Source of the DNA: Ariolimax columbianus
Taxonomy: Eukaryota > Mollusca > Gastropoda > Stylommatophora > Arionidae
Length of the DNA: 64,000 nucleotides
Assembly (NCBI GenBank): GCA_036924085.1
Contig: JAVGWX010000005.1
Span: 93,503,764 to 93,567,763, forward strand
Direction: 5' to 3'
In this document: positions 1 through 10,503 of the stretch, one piece after another
Layout of the letters: the number at the start of each line of letters is the position of its first letter
How positions within the stretch are numbered: the stretch's first letter is position 1
The notes under the pieces: generated by a model
Seen by the model: the letters and a program-made list of their open reading frames with translations, nothing else
Databases searched by the model: none
Told to the model about the DNA's origin: nothing
Position numbers and translations under genes: made by a program

Positions 1-65
1 TTCATTTAATAGAGAGGTGCTAATTTAGATAAATTTCCCACAGAATTGGTAATTTGAACCAACCT

Positions 66-300
66 CAGCTATTTTTTCTTGTCCATTTTTGCTTCAAATG
101 AGGCATAGGGCTACCACTGCACGTTGGCCTCCTGACAGGAAGCCTTCATCGAAGTACTTGATGAATAATTACAGTGGTGGTTTCTGTAGCATGACACGCT
201 AACCTCATGCACAACTATCTTCAGTCACCTTTTATGACATGCTTGAAAGGTTACAGTAGTTATATTCTTCTCCCCTCCCCTTCTACCAACCCCACATAAA
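66..300 (-). repeat. Dispersed repeat family F
   Basis: On minus: TAAAAGGTGACTGAAGATAG, TTGTGCATGAGGTTAGC and AGAAACCACC. The same blocks recur at 27270, 39780-40210, 56815-57240 and 60975. Probably an old SINE. Confidence 0.5.
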
Positions 301-765
301 AAGGGACCAGCCTTATAGACTGGTACATTTAGCAGATAGCAAAAGTATGATGTCAAATAGATAGATTGAACACTGACACCAAAAAGTGGGCATACAATCA
401 CATCAGTTTTCTATGTCTCCATTGCATTCAATAAAGTCTCCCAGCAAATATAAAGTGCATGGATTACTCTAGACAATAACGTATTATTAATTACTCTAGT
501 ATTTTGGCTGCGTGCAATCACCTTGCATACACTATGTGAAAATGGAGCACATCATGGATGATGTGGTATGCTGATACTTGACTGATGTCCTAGAAGTGCA
601 ACTATTTCATCCACATTCACTCTACTTTGGTTTTTCATCATGATTCATTCAACTGCTGCAATTTACTACTCTGTGCACCTATAACCCATTAGAGAACAGT
701 CTGTTCCATTCCGTTTTGGTACTTCCTACTCTTATACTTGCTGGGGGCACAGGCATGCATCACTG
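300..765. other. Unassigned AT-rich stretch left of MIC10
   Basis: No gene or clear repeat seen. A last MIC10 exon could lie here or beyond the left edge. Confidence 0.3.
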
Positions 766-930
766 TACTTCTTCTTCTGCATTTGTTCTCAATCTCCCAC
801 TACCAAGCCCTGAACAGGGCTTTGCAAGTAGCATTATGAACTCCGAAAAACAGAATGCGTTGTGTCACTAGTTTACAGCTTGGCTGCGATATTTGCATCT
901 TTCTGTCCGACACATCCATCATCAACAGCA
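766..930 (-). mobile_element. SINE-like family B, 5'-truncated
   Basis: CTTCTTC start on plus (= GAA tail on minus), then the family's TTCTCAATCTCCCACTACC and GAATGCGTTGTGTC blocks. Truncated at its head. Confidence 0.7.
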
Positions 931-1221
931 TCACTGCACTAATTCTTAATTTGCCAATACCTTTTGATGGTTAAAAATAAAAACAAGCAAAAGAACGCTG
1001 TTTCTCTGTGGTGTATATTAGTGGACCAGCCATCTTTAAACTGATACTATGACATCATGTGGCTCGTCTGCAGTGTGATAGCACATGCAGAACACTCTTG
1101 AAATCCTTAACTACGATGCTGCCAGCCTATATCACAATGGCATTATGTTTGAAATTTATATTGCAATTTAAGTTTTTCATATATCTTCTTCTTCTCCGTA
1201 CGCTGTCAAAAAAAGCAGCGG

Positions 1222-1508
1222 TCATCCCGAGGCTGTCGACACTGCCAGTTTTTCATATATGAAAATGAAAACCGCGCCGTAATAAGCTCTAATGCAAAAT
1301 TCATATTTATGTATGGCTGTAGACCAAAGAAATGCAATGATACAAAAGTTGTCAGACAGATGAAAAGCAATGTTCACCTCTAGAGCTTTGCTCTTATATG
1401 ACTGACTGGCTTTAGGTGGAAATGAACCATTTTCAAACTCGTAATTGCAGTCGGAAATTCCCATGCCAGCGCCAATGCCACCACCAAGTATCAGTGGCCA
1501 TGGTTTGC
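1222..1508 (-). CDS. MICOS10: MIC10 exon 3 (second membrane segment and C-terminus)
   Basis: The acceptor TGTTTCAG precedes 1508. The exon encodes K-P-W-P, the second glycine-rich helix and a hydrophilic tail. Either it ends at donor GTGAAC (1377-1372), giving a 131-nt exon 1378-1508 and a missing last exon, or it runs to the TGA at 1222. The last few codons of the long version overlap a minus-oriented scrap of a LINE 3' end (1183-1245), which favours the shorter version. Confidence 0.75.
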
Positions 1509-4500
1509 CTGAAACATTACACATATTTTGTATCAAATCTCTGGCAGAGAGGGGACCTAGCATAAGGTAATGGTAGTCATACAGCAGTCACTACGATGGC
1601 ATGTTTGAGACTTAATTATAATAGGTCTACACTTTGAGAGGCTGGTTGACGGTTTCCTTTCTCACTCTGCCTAGTCTTCTTCTTCTTCTTCATCTCCCAC
1701 TACCAAACCCTGAAAGGACTTAAGTAGCAGAATGTAGTCCAGAGAACAGAATGCGTTGTGTCGTAGTTTACAGCTTGACTGCGATATTTGCACCTTTCGG
1801 CCCAACACATCCGACTTCAGCAAGCATTTTTGGAGTTACGGGTTAGCATTCCCTCTTCGATCCCTTCTCCTTAGCCAGTCTGCCCTGCTGCAGCATGTTA
1901 TCCAGGATCACCGCGTGGAGGTGTAGAAGGGTCTTGGCAGCTATGGTTCGCTGGCCCTGACACTAGCAGTCATCTATGAGTCGCTCAGTATCTTGATCCC
2001 TGCCTAGTCTTCCATTACAGTAAGTTTGATGTGTAAACTGTAACTACTTGGGAGTTAACCAGATACCTTTGCAATGAGAAGCAAGCACTCGATTCACTGT
2101 GCAACTCAACAAGCATATTATACTTACTCCTCTTTTTCTTGTGGCTTTTAGTTTTTATGGAATGGGGAGGAGAAAGATGACTAATGTCTGGTCATGCAAA
2201 ATATACTGGCCAAGATCTCACCTCACTTCCACAAAGTTTTCCCTCGAAACAGGCTGTTTGTGACAGACTGGCTAATGAGGTGGGAGATCAACATGACCCC
2301 CATAGTAATGAGCAACACACAGATGAAGCGAAGTCTAGCACAGCCACCTGGAGGCCCTGGTCACCTTTATCAGCGCCCTTGGGGTGTGAGGAAAGCTACT
2401 GCAACCCACTTAATGCCCTTTTTGAACCCACAAAAGGGTAAAGTTACTCACTATGGGCATTCAACAACACCAACAGAATTGGGCAGCAATTCCCATGTCA
2501 AACCATCCATAATCATCTTTTATGAAATACTGAATTAAAGGAGCTTCAAAATGTATCATGTAGAAGTTTTAAACTCAAACCACCATTAGATCAAATTCAA
2601 AGGATACATGGCATCATGTTCAACAGACAATGGGCTGTATGAAGTAAAGTTCAATGCCCAAAGGTTGTATGATGTGATGCTGTCAGTGCCAACTGGAAAA
2701 TTCTCAAGCAATTTCAGAGCGGAAGCAGAGGCACTGAGGGCTGCAGTAGAAGCAATGCTGACAGGCGAAAGCAATGAAAGCCAGATAGTCCTGTTTACAG
2801 ATGTCCTGGCCGTAGTTACAGCACTAAAAAGCCAGAAAAATACTGAACTTAATGATTTAAGAGCAGTACTCTGTCAACTATGCCAGCAGTCCGCACCAAA
2901 AAGAGTAGTGGTATAGTGGGATGGAACCGCCAGTGGGATGGAGGTGCAAGACTACCACAACCAGATTCTAGTGTGACATACGAAGAGTCCAAAAGGTTTA
3001 TTAGGGCCAGATACATGACCAAATGGGAAACAGAACATACTGGCTACACAAAAAATGATGCCTATTACCAGTTGAACAGAATAGAGCAGGTCGTGGTCTT
3101 CAGACTCCGCACAGGCCACAACAGACTGAGGTACCATCTATTCAATAAACTGAAGATAGGTGGCACTGATGAATGCACTTGTAGTACAGGGAAAATGACA
3201 GCTGAACATCTGCTGCAAAACTGCCCAATATACGAGGACCAGAGAAAGCACATGTGGCCATCACCAGTGGCAACACTAGACAAGCTCTATGGCAGTGCCG
3301 ACAGCCTCAGGATGACTGCTGCTTTCTTCAAAAAAATACAGGTTGACGTCTGACAGCGTACGAAGAAGTATGATGTGATGTTCAACAGACAATGGGCTGA
3401 ATGAAGTAAAGTTCGATGCCCAAGGGTTGCATGATGTGATGTACAACAGACAATGGGCTGAATGAAGTAAAGTTTGATGCCCAAGGGTTGTATGATGTGA
3501 TGTACAGCAGACAATGGTCTGAATGAAGTAAAGTTTGATGCCCAAGGGTTGTATGATGTGATGTTCAACAGACAATGGGCTGAATGAAGTAAAGTTTGAT
3601 GCCCAAGGATTGCATGTCATCATGTTCAATAATCCAAGGACAACATAAATCCCTGCTTAATAGTCAAAGGGTGACATAAAGACAAATTTTATGGCAACAT
3701 GAAGACAATTTAGGTGACCCAACGACAACATAAAGTGAAGTTCTCCGGTACAAGGACAACTTAACCCTTTGAACCCTGGCTATCCAGTCTGTAAAATAAC
3801 ATTCCCTGTGCTCGTGAGAAAATATGCACAATTTAAACATCTGAGTAAAGCTATTTACTATGACAAAACTATGTGCTCTAATTTATTTATTATATCTAAC
3901 ATTGACTGACCTGCTATTCTGCAATGTTTCTACTTCAGAGTGGAGTGTAGAATATATATTCATCAAATTGTCTTGATATATTATGTGGGATACCCCACAG
4001 GACCGTAATCTGATCCTCTGAGGAACCAAACTAGCTTGATTCTAATCAATGAACGAATGGTTATCCAAATAACACACGTGTTGTTGTTCAAATAACAAAT
4101 GATCCTTTTCAGAGCAATCACCATCTAAATCCAATTTATCAACCTCAAAATACTTGAAATTACTTTCAATTATTTGTTAATCTTTTAGAATGGACATTTT
4201 CTGAATTTCATCCTGAAGGCATGCTTCAATATTTGCGCCACCGTATTTGTTATTTCCTGAAATGTGTGTATTGTGTAGACGTCACTAGAATATGGTCAAC
4301 AACTAAGTAGTACAGTCAAAATTATGTCTTAAAATAATGGTCCACCCGTCACAGTAACAAACAGGTGGCTCTGGGAATGGGGTATTTATACACACCCCGG
4401 TATATCGGTGTCACACGTTCATTGGGTTAAAGATTACACATGTTCATTGGGTTAAAGATTAGATTTATAGCCCTAGAGTCATTTGAAATAAATAACAAGT

Positions 4501-7500
4501 CTTCATGTGTGATATTCATTAAGTATCATTTTATGTGTTCCTATCTCCTTTTCATGTATTCATCTTTTTTATGATGTGTTGGCTCATATGTGTGTTATAC
4601 ATTGTCACCGGAGAGCGCATTTTTGTGATATCATAGGTTTCATTCTTGTTTTCTCTCTCAGCATGGTATTTCTTCTTCTTCTTCTGCGTACACAGTCAGA
4701 CAGTAACCATTATTTTCTCGAAAAAAGCGGCGGTCATCCTGAGACTCTCGCCACTACCATAGAGCTTGTCTTGCAGTTCCACTGGCAATGGCCACATCTG
4801 CTCTCTCTGATCCTCGTATGTCGGGCAGTTCTGCAGCAGATGTTCAGTGGTCATTTTACCAGTACCGCACGGGCATTCGTCGGTACACCCTATCTTCAGT
4901 TTGTTGAAGAGGTGGTACCTCAGTCTGTTGTGGCCAGTGCGAAGTCTGAAGACAACGACCTGCTCTCTTCGGTTCAACTGGTAATAGGCATCGTTTTTGG
5001 TGTAACCAGTATGTTCGGTTTCCCATTTGGACATGTACCTGGCTTTGATAAGCCGTTTTGACTCTTCGTACGTCATACTGGTATCTATTTGTGGTAGCCT
5101 TGCACCTTCTTTTGCCAGTCTGTCTGCCTCCTCGTTGCCTTGGATGTTGCAGTGTGACGGAACCCACTGTACCACTACCCTTTTTGGTGCGGACTGTTGG
5201 CACAGTTTGCAGAGTGCTGCTCTTAAGTCATTAAGCTCAGTGTTTTTCTGGCTTTTTAGCGCTGTGACTACTTCGAGAGCATCTGTCAGCAGGACTATAT
5301 GGCTCTCATTTTCACTGTGTGTTACCATTTCTTCCACTGCCGCCCTCAGTGCCTCTGCCTCTGCTCTGAAATTGCTCGTGTACTTACCAGTAGCGAATGA
5401 CAGTGTTATTTTTCTGCCATTTGGTAGGTTCAGGAATGCTCCTGCCCCTCCGTTCTGTGTAGTGTTTGTTACAGAACCGTCGGTGTATGCATGGGTCCAG
5501 TCCATGCTTGGGTAGCTTTTCGTTATGAAGCTTAAGGTAGTGTCTCTCCTTTCTTTTTCGGTCTGGCAGTTTTTGTTTGCAATACCTGGTATATTTTCTA
5601 CCACCTCTGGAAATATATCCTGCCTCCAAGTAGGTTTTCGTACAGTAGTGATGGGTTTTGGTGTTGTTAGTGCGTTTATGGGATCTTCGTGCATCTTTGC
5701 TTTGGCTATTTCTGCAAAGTTTCTTCGCTTTAGTTTCCCAGTTCCCAAATTGTTTAGCCTCTGGTACATTGGATGGTCCGTCAGTCTTCGGAGTTTCTCT
5801 GACTGCAGCTGGGCTCTGCAGTCTCTTCTGTCGGTCATGGATTGCAGTTTTGTAATCTTTTCAAGTTCTACAATTGGCGTTGACTTCATTCCACCAGTTA
5901 TGATTCTCATAGCTTGGTTTTGAAGTTTGTTAACTTTATCGAAGTTCGCCTTCGCTGCTGTTGTCCATGCCGCGATGCCATACTCGAGAACTGGTCTCAC
6001 TCTTCCAGTGTACAGTTTCTTTAGTATGCCTTCGTCTGCTCCCCAGCTTGTGCCAGCAAGTTTCCTCATGATCGCCATTCTTTCTCTGGCTTTCATTCGG
6101 TTTCTCTCAATCTGACTTTTCCATGTCATGCGCCGATCAAATGTGACTCCCAGATAGGTTGGGTTGTCGTTTGGCTGCAGGATTTTGCCATTTAGGCTTA
6201 ATTTGGTACTTTGGGGTTTTTTTTTTTTTTTTTTTTTTTTTTTTGCGTTCGCCTTATTTCTCTAATCCCCAAGGCGGTGTGCGTTGCACTGTGTTTTTAT
6301 TTTGCGCCTGTCGGCCCAATGCATCCGACTTCAGCATGCATTTTATGTAAGGGTCTGCTTCCTCCTGCATTTTCTAAGGGTTTGCTTCCCCGGGGTAACG
6401 GCCGGTGCTGTGATGGGGATCGAACCCAGCACCTTCGGATTGTGAGCCGTGCCACTTATCCACTAGGCCACGCCGTCCCCTCTTTGGGGTTTTAATGAGA
6501 GCGAGAATATTGTGCACGTGGTTTTCTCCTCGTTTATTTTGACCAGCCATGAGTTCGCCCACTCTTCCAGCGATGTTAGGGCCGTTTGCATCCGATTTCT
6601 TGCTATGGTGAGATTCTTTTCAGAGGTCCACATAGCCAGATCGTCTGCAAACATTGAGCTATGGACTCTTCTTGGTATATTCTCTGTAATATCGTTTATA
6701 TATACCAGGAAGAGTGTGGGTGACAGTACTCCCCCTTGGGGTACTCCCTGCTCGAGTGTCACCTTTTTGCTCATCTGCCCTTGTACTTGGACTCTGGCCG
6801 TTCTTTGTTTGAGGTAGTGGTTGATCCACTTGTACATCTTCCCACAAACATCACTTCTTCTTAGCTTGACTCTAAGTCCATCCTTCCAGACTTTGTCAAA
6901 TGCCTTTTCCAGATCCACCCAAACAGCTACTGTGTGTTTCTGTGCCTGGTAGGCATCTTCTATCTCCTGGGCTATGAGGATGACCTGGTCCTCAGTGGAT
7001 CTGTGCTGTCTAAAGCCGGCTTGCTGTGGAATTAGTATTCGTTTTTCTTCCAGATGCCACATCAGTCTGGTGTTTATCATCCGTTCCATCAGCTTGCCGA
7101 CACAGCTCAGTAGGCTTATGGGCCTGTATCCATTCGGATCTGTTTTGTCCTTTCCTGTTTTTGGTACTGGTACCAGTATTGCATCTTTCCATGCCTGGGG
7201 TACAATACCCCTTTTCCAGCTTTGGTTCAGGACTGATAGTAGTTTTTCCTTCGCTGTTTGGCCCAGCCCCATCAGCATTTCGTTTGTTATCCCGTCTTTT
7301 CCGGGAGATTTCCTTCTCTTTAGTGTTCTCATAGCCTCTTCCATTTCGCGCATTGTTAGTTTGGCCATCATGTGCTCTTCAGGAGCCGTATTTATGTTTT
7401 CGTGCCCCTTTAGCTCTTCGCTAATGTCTGTATGCTTATCTGCAGGGACCTCGATGTGGTTTGCTCTGGCATAGTGATCGACAAAGGCGTTTGCGGCTTT

Positions 7501-10454
7501 CTTACCTGTGATCAAGTTCTCGCCTTGCTTGATAGTAATTTGTTTATTTGACGGGGTTTCGTCGTTCATGGCTCTGACTAGCTTCCATAGCTTGTTCCCT
7601 TCTTTGTCCAGGTTTAAACTTTCCGTTTTATTTTTCCAACTTTCTCTTGCTGTTTGCTTGAGAGTGTGTTTGTACTTCGCCGCGGCGGCTTTGAGGGCGA
7701 TGTTTGCCTCCACGGATTTTTCTCGTTCTGCCATGTTCCTCGCATTAGTTACTGCATCTTCCACTTTCTGTAACTCATCATTCCAGTAGGGCTTATAGTT
7801 TTTCCTAGCTCCTCTTGGGATGGTTTCAGTGGCGGCTTGCATTATTGCCTTGCTTAGGCTCTCTACCATGGGCTTCATTTTGGTGTTTCGTGTGTTGATG
7901 GTTTCACACAGCCCATCTGTCAGGATTGCAAATCTGTCCCAGTCGGCTCGTTTGTAATTCCAACGTGGGAGCGGTTTTGTTTCCTGTGGGCCTACTTCCA
8001 TGTCAATGGTTAGCCTGATCGGCCTGTGGTCGCTACCTGCCAGTTGGTTTAGCACCTGGCGGTCTATTTTATAGTGTATGTCCTGTGTGGAGAAGGCCAA
8101 ATCTGGAGTCGAGGTGGTATGCCATGTTCTTGAATAGAAGCTAGGGCTATCCTCCGGCCTATTGATTAGGGAGAGATTTGCATCTATCTCCCAATCTTCC
8201 ACTTCGTCACCTCTACTGTCTGTGTCAGAGTATCCCCATCTCTCCGAGTGGCTGTTGAAATCTCCAACTACTATGCAGTTGGAGTCTCTGACCTCCATAC
8301 TCGAGAGCGATAGGTCTCTGTTTGGTGGTCCGTACAGATTGAAAATGCGGAGTTTCGTCTCTAGAGCCATTATGTCAACTCCTACAATTTCTGCTTGTCC
8401 GGTGTGATTGACAGGTACCGCGCTACTCGGTATGCTGTTTCTGGTCAGTATCAGGACCCCTCCTTTGTGACCTTCTCTATCTAGACGGAAGGTCTGGTAT
8501 CCTCTGATTGAGAATTTATGGTTATTGTTGAGGTGCGTTTCCTGGATACATGCCACGTCAATCTTACCTTCATGCAGGTGGTGTGTTAGGGAAAGTTTTT
8601 TGTTGATGACTCCCTCCGCATTCCACTGTAGTATTCTGAGGGTCTTGAAGTTTTGGCCAATAGACGTTACCCCATAGCCATGTGCCTTGACTCCACGACA
8701 CATGGGTGGGTGACCACCAGTAGTCAAGGGTGGGCCCCTTCGAGGCGTGAGGCCCGGCGCTATCGCTGCCTGGCGGGTCTCCTCAGGATGAGCGCCATAC
8801 GTTTTTCGAATAGGTTGTGCTGCCATCATACTGTGATTTACGTTGCACTGTTTTGTTAGGCTTGCGGCCCCGTGCATCCGATTTCAACAGGCGTTTCTGT
8901 AGGGATGCCCTCCTTAGCCTTTGGCTGTCCCCAGCCTATCTGCAAGGCAGCAGTTGTTTACGATCAGAGTTTTCTCTCCTATGGAAGTTGTCTTTCCAGA
9001 CTATCGAGTCTTCACTACTCGTGTCTATAGGGTGCAATGATGGTATGTGATATATGAGATGGGCTGGTTTACCCGGAAGAGAGGCAGTCCAGTGTGTCTG
9101 TATCCCAGGATCGTCACGTCCTGCCAGAAACGTAGCATTTGCATGTGAGTGGGGTATCTCTTTTTCCCTTTATTTTCTTGGCTTCTATGCAGGGATGGTA
9201 CGCCTAGCATTCCCCGCCACCTGGGGTGTTGACACAGTGGGGCAGGTGTGCAATGTCCGCTGGTCTGCATCTCTTCTGCGTCCAGCATGATAGTTATGGC
9301 TGATAACGTACAGAGGTAGATATCGTAACCGGAGTGCATTTAGCCAGAGGACAAGCCTGGTAATGTCACAGAGATGTTGATCGCCTGGTGTGCGGACAAC
9401 TCTCATGGTCAGTGGTTGAGTCTTGACAGTTCACAGTGTGGTGGCTGCTCTACTGTTTTCGACACCCCGACCAGGTTCTAAGTCTTTGGTTGGTGTTTTT
9501 CGCACCCCATCGCCGTATAGGGTGAGTATCAAGCAGTTTTCCGCCCGCTTTGATTTGCGGGCGGCAAGGACCTCTTACTGTGGCTCTACCTGATAGGGCT
9601 GGGGCGCAAGCCCCAGGTCCCGAGCATGTAGGAGCCTCCCATTGCAGTGGTGCTGAGATTTTGGGCGGGATTGCGGCTTTCAAGGGTTCGGCCGTAATCC
9701 CCCACATGGTAGCCTCGCGCCCTTGGCTTATCAGCCTGGTACGTGAACCAAAGTGTCTGCGGCTCCTCTCGATTTGAGCTGGTTTTCCGTAGCAACGCCC
9801 TGTCATTTGTAGGGTAAAACTGACCTGTCTTCAGATCTATTTCCAGCACCCGTTCCCTATTTGGTCAGACGAATTTATTGAGGGCTTTTGTTTGTCAATG
9901 ACCAGGTATTTGAAATCTGCGGAGTTAAACACGATTTCCGTAGCGTTCTTTCATTTGAGCTGACTTGTCGTCCGTGAGTCTAATACCAGCGTACGTTCAT
10001 TATTAGACCCAAACGGCAGCGCTCTCAATTTGTCAGTTGTTCTACAGCATTGGCGTGTTCAGTCAAATTAAGCCGCAGGTTCCACACCTGGTGGTGCCCT
10101 TTCGTCAATTCCCTTAGCGAGATAGTCAAGTTTCTTAAAGGGTAGCCCCAAAGATTTTCGAGGGTCTAATTCCAGCACATGTTCTCTATTAGACCCCACT
10201 AAGGTGTACTTTTTGATAGTCATTCTGCAGTATTGGCGTGGTAAGTTAACTTAGGTCTCAGGCTCCACTCCTGATAGTGCTCTTCCGTCAATTCCTTTAT
10301 CAAACACTGGATGCAGACAAAACCGAGCCACAGGGGACATAACCCCAGATTCTGGGGGTCTAAGTCCAGCACCAGTTCCATGTTAGACTCCAGAAGAGTG
10401 GTCTCGGCATGTCAATCATTTCAGTGTTGGCCGTGTTGAGTCAAATTAAGCCGC

Positions 10455-10503
<49 letters not shown>

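Noticed and set aside
1059..1262. 67-residue plus ORF
   Set aside because: No motif; ends in antisense LINE scrap.
2880..3353. 157-residue protein gene
   Set aside because: Fragment of LINE RNase H and zinc-finger region in a truncated copy.
3276..3629. Minus-strand 117-residue ORF
   Set aside because: Translation of the 59-bp minisatellite.
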